Shown here piece by piece: positions 36,394-53,200 of a stretch of 64,000 nucleotides of DNA; position 1 is the first letter of the stretch, and each line of letters starts with the position of its first letter. A model generated the notes under the pieces. That model worked only from the letters and a program-made list of their open reading frames with translations, was not told where the DNA came from and made no database searches. The translations under genes and the position numbers were made by a program. The stretch comes from Caenorhabditis elegans (taxonomy: Eukaryota > Nematoda > Chromadorea > Rhabditida > Rhabditidae), in assembly GCF_000002985.6 (NCBI RefSeq), contig NC_003282.8, positions 11,036,001 through 11,100,000 on the forward strand, in the 5' to 3' direction.

Positions 36394-39300
36394 TTATGGA
36401 AAAGTGGCTCTATAGCCACTAGAAATACCAGTTTATGGAAAAGTGGCTCTATAGCCACTAGAAATACCAGTTTATGGAAAAGTGGCCATAGAGCCACAAG
36501 AAATACCAGTTTATGGAAAAGTGGCTCTAGAGCCACAAGAAATACCAGTTTATGGAAAAGTGGCTCTAGAGCCACAAGAAATACCAGTTTATGGAAAAGT
36601 GGCTCTAGAGCCACAAGAAATACCAGTTTATGGAAAAGTGGCTCTAGAGCCACTAGAAATAACAGTTTATGGAAAAGTGGCTCTAGAGCCACAAGAAATA
36701 CCAGTTTATGGAAAAGTGGCTCTAGAGCCACAAGAAATACCAGTTTATGGAAAAGTGGCTCTAGAGCCACAAGAAATACCAGTTTATGGAAAAGTGGCTC
36801 TAGAGCCACAAGAAATAACAGTTTATGGAAAAGTGGCTCTATAGCCACAAGAAATACCAGTTTATGGAAAAGTGGCTCTAGAGCCACTAGAAATACCAGT
36901 TTATGGAAAAGTGGCTCTAGAGCCACAAGAAATACCAGTTTATGGAAAAGTGTCTCTAGAGCCACTAGAAATAACAGTTTATGGAAAAGTGGCTCTAGAG
37001 CCACTAGAAATAACAGTTTATGGAAAAGTGGCTCTAGAGCCACCAGAAATACCAGTTTATGGAAAAGTGGCTCTATAGCCACTAGAAATACCAGTTTATG
37101 GAAAAGTGGCTCTATAGCCACAAGAAATACCAGTTTATGGAAAAGTGGCTCTAGAGCCACTAGAAATAACAGTTTATGGAAAAGTGGCTCTAGAGCCACA
37201 AGAAATACCAGTTTATGGAAAAGTGGCTCTATAGCCACAAGAAATACCAGTTTATGGAAAAGTGGCTCTAGAGCCACTAGAAATAACAGTTTATGGAAAA
37301 GTGGCTCTAGAGCCACTAGAAATACCAGTTTATGGAAAAGTGGCTCTATAGCCACAAGAAATACCAGTTTATGGAAAAGTGGCTCTATAGCCACAAGAAA
37401 TACCAGTTTATGGAAAAGTGGCTCTAGAGCCACAAGAAATACCAGTTTATGGAAAAGTGGCTCTAGAGCCTTAAGAAATACCAGTTTATGGAAAAGTGGC
37501 TCTATAGCCACAAGAAATACCAGTACCAGTTTATGGAAAAGTGGCTCTAGAGCCACTAGAAATAACAGTTTATGGAAAAGTGGCTCTATAGCCACAAGAA
37601 ATACCAGTTTATGGAAAAGTGGCCATAGAGCCACAAGAAATACCAGTTTATGGAAAAGTGGCTCTAGAGCCACAAGAAATACCAGTTTATGGAAAAGTGG
37701 CTCTATAGCCACAAGAAATACCAGTTTATGGAAAAGTGGCTCTAGAGCCACTAGAAATAACAGTTTATGGAAAAGTGGCTCTATAGCCACAAGAAATACC
37801 AGTTTATGGAAAAGTGGCTCTAGAGCCACAAGAAATACCAGTTTATGGAAAAGTGGCTCTAGAGCCTTAAGAAATACCAGTTTATGGAAAAGTGGCTCTA
37901 TAGCCACAAGAAATACCAGTACCAGTTTATGGAAAAGTGGCTCTAGAGCCACTAGAAATAACAGTTTATGGAAAAGTGGCTCTAGAGCCACAAGAAATAC
38001 CAGTTTATGGAAAAGTGGCCATAGAGCCACAAGAAATACCAGTTTATGGAAAAGTGGCTCTAGAGCCACAAGAAATACCAGTTTATGGAAAAGTGGCTCT
38101 AGAGCCACAAGAAATACCAGTTTATGGAAAAGTGGCTCTAGAGCCACAAGAAATACCAGTTTATGGAAAAGTGGCTCTAGAGCCACAAGAAATACCAGTT
38201 TATGGAAAAGTGGCTCTAGAGCCACTAGAAATAACAGTTTATGGAAAAGTGGCTCTAGAGCCACTAGAAATAACAGTTTATGGAAAAGTGGCTCTAGAGC
38301 CACAAGAAATACCAGTTTATGGAAAAGTGGCTCTAGAGCCACAAGAAATACCAGTTTATGGAAAAGTGTCTCTAGAGCCACTAGAAATAACAGTTTATGG
38401 AAAAGTGGCTCTAGAGCCACAAGAAATACCAGTTTATGGAAAAGTGGCTCTAGAGCCACAAGAAATACCAGTTTATGGAAAAGTGGCTCTAGAGCCACAA
38501 GAAATACCATTTTATGGAAAAGTGGCTCTATAGCCACAAGAAATACCAGTTTATGGAAAAGTGGCTCTAGAGCCACAAGAAATACCAGTTTATGGAAAAG
38601 TGGCTCTAGAGCCACAAGAAATACCAGTTTATGGAAAAGTGGCTCTAGAGCCACAAGAAATACCAGTTTATGGAAAAGTGGCTCTAGAGCCACAAGAAAT
38701 ACCAGTTTATGGAAAAGTGGCTCTAGAGCCACAAGAAATACCAGTTTATGGAAAAGTGGCTCTAGAGCCACCAGAAATACCAGTTTATGGAAAAGTGGCT
38801 CTATAGCCACAAGAAATACCAGTTTATGGAAAAGTGGCTCTAGAGCCACAAGAAATACCAGTTTATGGAAAAGTGGCTCTAGAGCCTTAAGAAATACCAG
38901 TTTATGGAAAAGTGGCTCTATAGCCACAAGAAATACCAGTACCAGTTTATGGAAAAGTGGCTCTAGAGCCACTAGAAATAACAGTTTATGGAAAAGTGGC
39001 TCTATAGCCACAAGAAATACCAGTTTATGGAAAAGTGGCCATAGAGCCACAAGAAATACCAGTTTATGGAAAAGTGGCTCTAGAGCCACAAGAAATACCA
39101 GTTTATGGAAAAGTGGCTCTAGAGCCACAAGAAATACCAGTTTATGGAAAAGTGGCTCTAGAGCCACAAGAAATACCAGTTTATGGAAAAGTGGCTCTAG
39201 AGCCACAAGAAATACCAGTTTATGGAAAAGTGGCTCTAGAGCCACTAGAAATAACAGTTTATGGAAAAGTGGCTCTAGAGCCAAAGAAATACCAGTTTAT

Positions 39301-39941
39301 GGAAAAGTGGCTCTAGAGCCACTAGAAATACCAGTTTATGGAAAAGTGGCTCTAGAGCCACAAGAAATACCAGTTTATGGAAAAGTGGCCATAGAGCCAC
39401 AAGAAATACCAGTTTATGGAAAAGTGGCTCTAGAGCCACAAGAAATACCAGTTTATGGAAAAGTGGCTCTAGAGCCACAAGAAATACCAGTTTATGGAAA
39501 AGTGGCTCTAGAGCCACAAGAAATACCAGTTTATGGAAAAGTGGCTCTAGAGCCACAAGAAATACCAGTTTATGGAAAAGTGGCTCTAGAGCCACTAGAA
39601 ATAACAGTTTATGGAAAAGTGGCTCTAGAGCCACTAGAAATAACAGTTTATGGAAAAGTGGCTCTAGAGCCACAAGAAATACCAGTTTATGGAAAAGTGG
39701 CTCTAGAGCCACAAGAAATACCAGTTTATGGAAAAGTGTCTCTAGAGCCACTAGAAATAACAGTTTATGGAAAAGTGGCTCTAGAGCCACAAGAAATACC
39801 AGTTTATGGAAAAGTGGCTCTAGAGCCACAAGAAATACCAGTTTATGGAAAAGTGGCTCTAGAGCCACAAGAAATACCAGTTTATGGAAAAGTGGCTCTA
39901 GAGCCACTAGAAATAACAGTTTATGGAAAAGTGGCTCTAGA
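36394..39941. repeat. 39-bp tandem minisatellite, about 91 copies
   Basis: Each 39-bp unit contains the perfect palindrome GTGGCTCTAGAGCCAC (or the CTATAG variant) followed by AAGAAATACCAGTTTATGG. The length is a multiple of three, so units stay in frame: VALEPQEIPVYGK on plus and FLVALEPLFHKLV on minus. Variant units (GGCCATAGAGCC, GCCTTAAG, doubled ACCAGT, TGTCTCTAGAG) recur in the same order at offsets of 396 and 1020 bp, showing duplication of multi-unit blocks. One unit near 39275 lacks a base, breaking both frames. Confidence 0.97.
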
Positions 39942-40175
39942 GTAGTTTGTCAACATGAATATTTTTCTGTTCTTGTTGGAGATGTGAATGATAAATCGGA
40001 AAAAAAGTATAATAATGACGAAAATGATGACAACGAGGAAAAGTCTGTGTCTCTTTAAATGTCTACACTCTCTGGACAGGCAATAATGATAATCAACTTT
40101 TATTCGAGAACTTAATATCGAACATTAATGGAAGTTTTAAATAGTTCAAATATTTGTTTAGAGAACAATAATAAA

Positions 40176-42576
40176 TTAATCGTCTTTCAACACAACTGTC
40201 ATATCTAGCCATTTTCGCATTTCCGCCTCCTGTGTAGATGACTTTGGGATACATACAGGCACACGGACTGTCATTCTGCATCTTATGCTTTTGTTTAGTA
40301 GAACTATTGCTGAAAAATAAATTGGATATTTTAAAGAAAAAAAGGAGCCAAAATAACATACAAGTAGCTTCAAGTTCGGGAAATAGTTCAGAAAGTTCGG
40401 GTGGGAGTCGATCTCGTAAATCAAACGACAAATCCGTATTTTTGGGACAAATTGATAATGTTACGTAATCTCCAGGAAAACTATCATCTTCTGTGAATGC
40501 TGTTGAGCAGAAGTCTAATTGAGATGTAGAAGTGTCTGAAAATATTTTAATTCGATTCTGAATATATAGTCAGCCGAATGAAGTACCTGGGAAATTAAAC
40601 AAACTATCTTCTTCATCTCTATTATCAGTTGATGATTTTACTTCTTCTAGATTATTTTCTCGTTTTATATCTCGATTTTTGAACTGTTCCCGATTGCTTA
40701 GTCCTTCCCCAGTATCTTCCAAATCATCTTCTGAATCGTCTAAAATTTCTTCTTCTAATGAGGATTGGCCTGAACTGCTGGGAACATCTTTATCGGCGAT
40801 TGGTGCATCTTTCAATTTGTGTCTTATTGTGACACTTTTCGACACTGCACGCTTCAGCCGGTGCCAATGTACTGTAGCCACGTGGTTTTTATCTGGATTT
40901 TTGAGACTACAGTAACCACAGCTGAAAAAATGAAAAAATGATGATAATTGTATTTAAAACTTTCGAACTTACATGATTACTTTTACACACTCTAGAGAGT
41001 GTCGTGAATTTTGTACGGGTGTGTCGCTTATTTGTTCACATTTGGAGCATTTTGTTGGGTGGAAGTGAGCTTTTTTAATGTGACGATCCAGCTGAAATAA
41101 ATTGTTTCAAAATTCAAAATAGACTCAAATTCAGAAATAACACAAAATAAAACGAAAAAAATGCATTGAGTTTGAAAAAATACAGTTGATTTTGGAGAAT
41201 GTTCAATTTTTGTAAACCTCATTATTTGAATTTCCGCGTTTTTGTCTTGAAACTCCGCCCATTTTTCCGTGCCGCGTTTCGATTTTTTCAATTCCGGATT
41301 ATTATTTGTATTTTTCCGTTTTTCTTGAAAGTTTGAAGTTCAAGAGAAACAATTTGGAATGCATGAAAACATTCAGTTTATTCTTAAAATACATAAATTT
41401 ACCAAGAAACAAACATTCTCACAAAAGAATTCAACAAATGTGAAGATATTCATTTTTTGTGTAAAAAAAAGATGTGTTCGTTTAATACAAAAGCTTCTTT
41501 TACCTGAAGGTTTTGCATGAAAATTTTTTCTTATTGGGTACGGTAAAATTGGCGGATTTCGAGACAAAAGCACGAAAATTCAAATAACTATTTAGCCAAA
41601 ATTGAAAATTCGCCAAAATCAAATGGCTTTTTTTGGTAATTTATCAATGCATTAAATTAATTTAATGCATTTTTTTTCGTTTTTCTGTTGTGGCTATTCG
41701 GAACGTAGGACTATCTTAGATTTTTAATGAACAAAATCCCAAATTTTAAGAAATTACCAACTTTAAGAAATTACCTGAACTCTTTGTCGAAAGTATGAAT
41801 CACATGGTTTGCAGACAAATGCGAACTTTTTAAGACAAGAAGTCTCATGGGAAACCAAGTCTGCAGGCCGAGAAAAAGATGCTCCACACTCATCACAAAC
41901 CTGAAAGTGTTTAAATATTTTTTGAAAAAAAAACCTGTAACTAACATTTGAGTATTTTCTACATTGCATATGATGTTTCCGTAAACCATCACTTCCTGCT
42001 TCTATTACTTCTTGGCATTGTTTACATTTGTGAAGTTCGTGATATGTCTGTAAAGTAGGTATTTTAAACTTGTTTCATCCGTGTTGAATAGAAGGTACCT
42101 GTCGATGAATTCTCATTTCATAAGTAGTCTTGAATAATTGCCCACATTTGTCACACGCTGTCCAGTCAACTTCTACTCCAGGAGCATTCGAATGCTTTCG
42201 AGAGACGTGGCGAGTTAAATGTGATTTTTGTACGAACTTCTCTTCACAAAATGTACATGAATAATTTCTGACATTAAGATGTGTCATTTGATGACGCTGA
42301 AGATGAGAAAGACGTGGAAATACCTGAAATTATTGGATATTTTATTGGATAACTTTTAATGAAGAATTATTTCCATACTTTATCACACATACTACATTTC
42401 AGTGGATCTGAAGCGCTTCTGTCATTCTTCGATTTCACAACATTTTTATGCATTCGTAATTCATGTTTTGTTAGATATCTGAAATTCATCATAGAAGATT
42501 AAAATATATTTTCAGGCTTTTCTTACCGTTTTAAATCAAACGTTTTCCCGCAGTCTTGACATTTGTGTCGTGCCAT
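40176..42576 (-). CDS. Multi-C2H2 zinc-finger protein
   Basis: Nine exons (42576-42527, 42478-42379, 42323-42099, 42047-41946, 41900-41775, 41091-40973, 40921-40587, 40535-40362, 40309-40176) encode 454 residues. About seven to nine C2H2 fingers lie in residues 1-245: HKCQDCGKTFDLKRYLTKH, LKCSMCDKVFPRLSHLQRH, YSCTFCEEKFVQKSHLTRH, TACDKCGQLFKTTYEMRIH, a degenerate C-C-H-C finger, NVCDECGASFSRPADLVSH, FVCKPCDSYFRQRVQLDRH, then two degenerate ones. An acidic Ser-rich region (EEEILDDSEDDLEDTGEG) and a C-terminal part of unknown fold follow. Likely a nuclear DNA-binding transcription regulator; targets unknown. It lies 241 bp downstream of atg-7 on the same strand, a spacing compatible with an operon, but its upstream acceptor is weak. 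Confidence 0.85.
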
Positions 42577-42817
42577 TGCCGGCTCAAATTAGATAAATTA
42601 TTGAAAATACATCTTATTTATAAAACGAGATAAATCATTTAGTGCTTTCATGCTAACTTTCAGTAGAAGGTTTTAATAGAATTTACCCAAAATTTATTGA
42701 TACAAGTATTATTAAAATTTGGAGGCAAAATAGAATCACGAGAATGAAAAATTGTGTCAGAGTACAGTCAATGCACAGTCAATTATACAGAAAAGGTAAA
42801 AATTTGAGGCGACCAAT

Positions 42818-45050
42818 TCAGAAATCTTCATCATCCTCAAAATCGATATCAATAGCATTAACAGAGTTCTGAAGCTCGTCGAGCCCGGTGACTTCTTCGA
42901 GACGACCTGGCGAGTTCATAACGTCGCGAACAAACTTCCAGCCATTTTGCTGAAACTGTGCAGCGATAGCGTCTCCACAAGCAACACATTGATCGAATCG
43001 TTTTACAGAAGGAAGAATCTAAAATAAAATTAACGAAGTTAAAGCAAATAGAACACAATTATTATACCTGCTGGAATCTTCCCAGAAAACCGCGAATTTG
43101 ATGTGGAGCAGCTCCAAGGACTGTTGTATTATCGTCGTGGCTGGCTGGTGTCTTGAGTGGATCAGGGTATTGTAAAACAGACGATAAGAGTTCAACGGCA
43201 ATTCCAGATGCAATCATAGATGTTCCTGGTCGTGCAACCTGAAAGAAAGCATCCGTTTTGAAATAGAGGTGTGGAAGTTCAAAAACTCACAGTGCACTGT
43301 TGGTCCAATGTTCTATCGAAAGTAGAATTTCCTGGAGCAGTTACATCACTGCAGAAATAGCAAGAAAGCTGAGAGTATGGTACGGAATCTGATGATGAAA
43401 CATCTGAAACACTTTCGCTTCTAGAACCAATTCCATGCCGAATGATGACGTAGGTATCGAATCCAATCGCGACACTAATTGCAATCTTCTTATGTCTACT
43501 AGCCAAAACTGTTGGAAGCCAGCGAGCTTCCCTTGAATCTAATGCTAGGAAAACAACATCATGATCTTTCACAAGTTGCTCCAATTTTGCAATATCTTTT
43601 TCCAGCTCTGGTACATCTTTTTCATCGATAGAATGTCCAGGCATTGGAACAGTGAGACGATGAGCAGTTGCTTGAATCGATGGGAAAATGCGTTGGATAG
43701 CAGCTTGTGCTGTTTCGGCTTTTCCACGACCCAGGCGTGCATCTTCAAATTCTGAGAGACTCTGGCGAACGGGGTTATTGTAGCTGACAGTTGAATTATC
43801 AAGAAACGAAATGTGACGAACTCCCCATCCGATAAGACAACGGGCAATGTTACATCCAAGCGTTCCAGCACCAAGAATGAGAACCTGGAATATGACAAAA
43901 TATAAAATTTAAAATTTAAATATATACCTTCAGCTGTGAGTATCTTTCCAATTGAATATCTGGGTGCAATCTCCATTTGATTAATGATAAATTAAGATCC
44001 ACAGATCTTTCCATTAATATTTTTGGATCGAACTCTTTACTTAAGTCTACTGAAATCGGCTGCAACTTATCATTTGCATTTCTTTCCCATCCCACAGCTT
44101 TTGGAACAGCATTCTGAGCTCCATCTGCTGAGCATTCAGCACTCGGCAAGGTCCATGTGTATTTTATTCCGATACTGTCAGCTGAACGAAGACTGATGAT
44201 ATGACAATGCTTCCACGTAGGATGAAGATGTGCCACTGCGGCAAGAACGTTGCGAACCATCCATCCTGCAGAATACGCAACAGGAGAAGGATCAGCGACA
44301 ACAACACATATTTCGTCAGGATTTGTGTTGTTTTCCAATTCTGACAGTTCGAGCATTTTTGAAGATTGTTTGGAGTATAGGAAGATCGGAAAATTGTTTT
44401 TCCTATAAAAGTCGAACAGGATCTTGTGATCGGCTCCGAGAGATGATAGTGGTGTGATCTGAAACCGAAGAATTTACGAACTTCAAAGACTTTTAAAGAT
44501 TTTTCAACCTCTTGTTTTATTTCACTAGGATATACCAAAGCAGGAACACATGTCCAATAATAATATTTGAATTTTTTCAAATCAGCAAAAGCGATGATGA
44601 AGAATTGCGACAGAAGACGAGGATTTTGGAGCCATTTTCGAGTTGTGATAGATTCCCAGATCTGAAATTGCTGACGATTTTGATTAACTATACGAAAGTT
44701 ATTCTACCTTTTCTGCTTCACTTCTTATCAAATCACTTTTGTCAACCATCTTGAAACTTTCAATTGTATTGTACAGAAGAAGGGTACCGGACATTGACAA
44801 TCCAGTTGTGCTCTCCAAACTGCTCAAACTGTCGTAACTTAAGGATAGATGACATTTAAAACCTTCGGTTTGATCTGTAATTTAAATTAAAAATCATCTG
44901 ATACGGATATAGGCAATTCTTACGAAGCGATAATTGACTTGAGATACACTTTGGCGTCTCATCGAGTTTCCAATCATTGAGCTTTTTCTTGTTCACTTCG
45001 TTCCAAAAACCTGTATCAAGACAAGTAACAAAGGGAACAAACGTGGCCAT
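42818..45050 (-). CDS. atg-7: ATG7-family E1-like activating enzyme of autophagy
   Basis: Seven exons (45050-44924, 44874-44708, 44661-44509, 44458-43928, 43884-43291, 43238-43068, 43018-42818) encode 647 residues. ATG7 activates the ubiquitin-like proteins ATG8/LGG and ATG12 for autophagosome formation. The N-terminal domain (to about 320) includes YWTCVPALVYPSEI; the adenylation domain starts VLILGAGTLGCNIARCLIGWG with the ATP-binding glycines and continues FLDNSTVSYNNPVRQSL. Zinc ligands are in YFCSDV and CVACGDA, and the catalytic cysteine lies in LDQQCTVARPG. The acidic C-terminus IDIDFEDDEDF is the ATG8-binding tail type. A TTTCTTTCAG acceptor sits 6 nt upstream of the ATG. Full-length and intact; let-70 lies upstream on the same strand, 527 bp away. 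Confidence 0.96.
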
Positions 45051-45577
45051 CGATTCTGAAAGAAAAACAATGTCGAGAATAATAGACGCTCTTCAGTAAT
45101 TTATTCAGGATTCTCAGACCGCCAGATGAAATAAACGAAGAACGAATGTGTGGTGGTTTGGAAGAAATCCTTTTTCAATTTCTCGAGAAAAATCAGAGGA
45201 AGGGAGGAGGGAGATTTGGAGACAAAATAGTTTAAAGGGGATGAGAGAGAATTGAGGGGATCAATCTACACCGTTCGATTTACTTTTGAATTATAAGGAA
45301 GAAATATAAAAGACCATATATATTTTACATCGCTTTGCTGACGACAGAAAATAATATGAAAGTGGGTATTTTTTGAAGGAGAATAATGTGTGGGGGAGAA
45401 CAAAATCGATAAAAAGAGAACACAATTTATAGTACAAAAGAGGAATCGCCGGGGTTTGGTGTGGATTGAATAAGATGGAAAGGGTTTGGAGATGAATGGG
45501 AGACACAGAGAGGGAAAAGAAACACATGGTTTATTGATTGGTTTGGCTGCGTTCTTGTATGAATGGTGTTAGCCTCC
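45051..45577. other. Gap between let-70 and atg-7
   Basis: The let-70 3' UTR and the short upstream region of atg-7, both transcribed leftward. Purine-rich on the plus strand (GGAAGGGAGGAGGGAG). No gene seen. Confidence 0.5.
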
Positions 45578-49859
<4,282 letters not shown>

Positions 49860-50283
49860 TTTCACATCTTTTCGTGATAATTTAGTTGCCGATCCCCTCT
49901 TTACGTTTTCCATGTCGCATACTCAAAGCCTTATTTTTGATATTTATGTATGGTAAATTAATTCGTATTAAATAATTGATGAGTTAAATATAGAGTTGTT
50001 TTTCATGGAGAGCTAATGGAACTGTACGCTTTGAATAAAGTATTGTCTTTAAAGTCCAATTCGTATTCTATGTGAAAAAGAAAAGTTCATTATTGTTTAA
50101 GAATTAGTTGAAAAAACAGCAAATCATGGATTTATTAGGAAAACCGGTGAGATTTCACCCCGAAAATTATTGAATCGTCGAAAATATAGACTAGACTGCA
50201 TATCCGTTAAGTCGAGCCGAGTCGCGGAGCTCTGGAAAAGTTGCCATGGAAATATTATAACGCTCATTTTGTTATTTTTCTGC
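49860..50283. other. Convergent 3' ends of klc-1 and bcc-1
   Basis: AT-rich; contains the klc-1 3' UTR (AATAAA-like at about 50033, TTGAATAAAG) and the bcc-1 3' flank. No gene. Confidence 0.5.
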
Positions 50284-53200
50284 TCATACTAGGCAGAGAA
50301 AAGAAAACGAACTCAAAATTGCGTGATGAATCTTTTTGCGGGCACCAATTGTGGAAACTCCAATGTCCTTCAGATTCTGCTCGTCGAGCAGCAAAAAAGC
50401 ATGCATGTCGATCTAAAAATTATAAAATACTTTTATTCAAATGTGCATGAAACAAACTTCCTGATCTCTCAACTGAGTCATGTATTCACTGCATCCAAGT
50501 TGTGCAAGAACCATGGAAGGATCCGTGAAATAATTAATATCCCATTGTAGATTATATGGAAGTGAGTTCGAATCGAAAACCGACGTTGATGCAGAGAACA
50601 CTTCAACTTTTGAAAATAAAACTTTAAAACCCTTGAGAATTCAAACCATTTCTAGGTGGTTGTTCAAAGATTCTAGACATTCCATAATTAGTGGATGAAG
50701 CTGAAAAATCAGAGAGCTCTTCATCTTCTTCTCGTACACTACAAAGTCCCCGTTGTGAATGATTCATCATTGGAGGACCATTTGTGGATGGCTACAAGTA
50801 TTTGATCAAATTATGCAACTTATTATTTCATACTTACTTCATTAGTTGATAAATCCATCATTCCTTTAAGTAAATCAGCTGGAAGAGAAGAACTAAAACC
50901 ATAACCTGACCATAAATCAGTTGGATATCTTGGACTTGATAGAACTGAATCATCAAAAATTGCCTGCGTTGCTTTTATAAGCATTTCTCCTCGATCGGCT
51001 TTCGATTTCTTTTTCCAAATATCGCTGAAAATTTAGATTTTTCTTGGTTTTCTTGGTTGGTCGAATGTCGAAGTTAGTCTTAATTCAATTAAGTTAATTA
51101 CATCCTATCACTTGTGTAATATTTGCCTTTTAAATTTGAAGTATCGTCCGTGGGGAATAAATCTACATATTGTTTTCCTACTTCAAAATAACAGAATATC
51201 ATAATAAATCACTACAACATTTTTTAGATTTGTCATAAAAACTTATTTAAAGTTTTGGTAAGTTACCAAACTTTCCAAAATTATGAACTTTGTGAGAAAT
51301 GTCGAGCATTGCAGCATACGTTTTATATTGATATTTGGAAATTTGAGCTGAAAAGAAGCTGTTTCAAACAATTTTCCCCCAGACAATATTGTGACAAAAA
51401 AACAGAAAAACCAAACTATGCCGAGAAAAGCAGAAAAACCAAGATACGGTCTTATGGTAGAGATAATGTCCCTTAAATGCAATATGTGTAAAGTACCAAA
51501 AAATCTTAAAAGTTAAAAAGTAAAGGCCTTTTTGAAGTGATTTTTTTTTTGCATTTTTTCTTTTTCTATGTTCTTACTAATAGAATTGGCCGAATTAAAA
51601 ACATTTTTTAAAAAGTCAAAAGTAGTTTGCCGCCCGTAACCTTCAGATTTTCCTTACCTATTTTTGCTAATATCCTTTGCTCCTTTCAAAATCGAAGCCG
51701 CGAGCGGAGAGTCCTCTGGATCTGGAGATTTTGGAGATTCAATGGGCGGAGTCAAAAATACTCGTACTCCAGATGCCATTTCAGTTTGCAAAGGTGTTAA
51801 ACTAGGTGGTCCTGCAATTTATTATAAAAATTAAACATATGTTTATGTTCTCAAAAATGTTTCAAGTGAACTAACTGCTCATCACAGGATTCGGATCATA
51901 ATCATCAGGAGATGAATATGTTGTTGGTGGTAGAGCTAACAGTAATTCACGAGATTGAAGAACTTCTGCTAATTTTGATTCTGTTGATTTCATTGTTATG
52001 GTCTGAAATATTCAATTTGATTTCCAAAATTGTAATCACCATAATCCATTAATCACCATAATATCCCCGTTTTTTCGTTTACACGTAACTTGTATTCCTC
52101 TTTCTTGTTCCAATTGTTGAACTGGATAATGAATATCCATCATATTACAATCAAATTGAACTGTCACACTTGAAAGACCCTTCAAAATTTTCTAAAGTTA
52201 TCTACAATTTTTGAAATAAATTCTCTTACAATTAGTAATTTTCTAACATTTAATACTCCCGATGGAGGACCAACAATGGAAATTGATTGTGTTTCTGGAA
52301 ATGTTTGAATGGTCACGTTGTTCTTGTTGCACACTTCTCGGAGCCTGAAATCAAAAATATTTGATATTGGTACAAATTTGTTCGCAAGTATAAATTTATT
52401 TGATTCAGTTCTCAAAAGCTTAAAATTGTTGTTAACTATTTAACTGGTCAATTTTTGAAATAATCCCCTGGGTAAACGCAGTCCAAAAAAACTTCAAAAA
52501 CTTCCAAATTCCAAAATTCCAAAATTTTCAGGTGTTCAAAATTGCCAAAATTAAGTAAAAAATTCGAGAATTTCTAAAACCCCATAACTTTTAAATTGTG
52601 GAACTTTCAGAACTTTTGGACATTTTTTATTCCAAGTTTTCTGAATGTTCCAAAATCCAAAAAAATCCACCACTTTCTGAAAATTCAAAATTTCCCAAAA
52701 TTTAGAATTTTTGAAACTTTGATATTAAATTTTCCGAAATTAAGAAATTTCGAAATTCTAAAAATTCCGTAAAAATAAAGTTTTGAAAACTTGCCATTTT
52801 ACCGAATTTTGCCAAATTTTGAAACTTCATGGCAAACTTTTTTAAATAGCAAGTATGTGGGTTTCCAAAACATAAAAAACGATTGCATATTTATTTTATT
52901 AATTAACTTATTTATTTCTGTGCACAAAATCAAAATGTAAAGTAGGCAAGTTGGAATTTTTTTTGCCTACTTAAAAACCTCACATTCTTTCTTTGAAAAT
53001 TTCCCACCACATTTTTTCCTGTAAATAAGTAATTTCAAAAAAGATTTACCTTTCCCGATGCTCCTCTACATTCTCCAATTGATAATTCAGTTCTTCTCTG
53101 GCCAAAACTTGAGTGGAAATGTTCAAATATTCTTCTGTCTGAAATAAATTAAAGTTATAAGATACTTCTTGAGAATTCATAAACTCACTAATAAAAAGTG

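Larger units (their letters stand above)
33387..40058 (+). pseudogene. Degenerate protein tyrosine phosphatase, C-terminus split by satellite DNA
   Basis: Exons 33387-33424, 33504-33783, 33974-34244, 34548 to about 34848, and 34889 onward. The N-terminus is Lys/Ser/Asn-rich (SKEKSKSKSNESKDSKNSK) like the phosphatase at 14216. The PTP domain begins TYAFQANREKNRNPDFPLYD and has YINAS and WIVAQHP. Catalytic positions are lost: the WPD loop reads HWPKG and the P-loop reads IHSAEGINRSM with Ser in place of Cys. Between 34560 and 34640 the frame changes; only an atypically short, GC-rich intron (35 or 53 nt) would rescue it, otherwise it is a frameshift. The last domain helix LRSQRGGA ends at 34933 and its continuation, VVCQHEYFSVLVGD, resumes at 39942 after about 5 kb of tandem repeat, ending in an acidic tail and stop at 40056-40058. 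Read directly, the protein stops inside the repeat at 34946. It is either a truncated pseudophosphatase or a dying gene. Confidence 0.75.

Noticed and set aside
36384-39284. A 966-codon minus-strand open frame of FLVALEPLFHKLV repeats
   Set aside because: It is only the 39-bp minisatellite read in a frame without stops; the plus strand is equally open. No start context, splice sites or conserved domain.
34934-39941. Possible CRISPR-like array
   Set aside because: Nematode nuclear DNA; units are head-to-tail without spacers, hence a tandem satellite.
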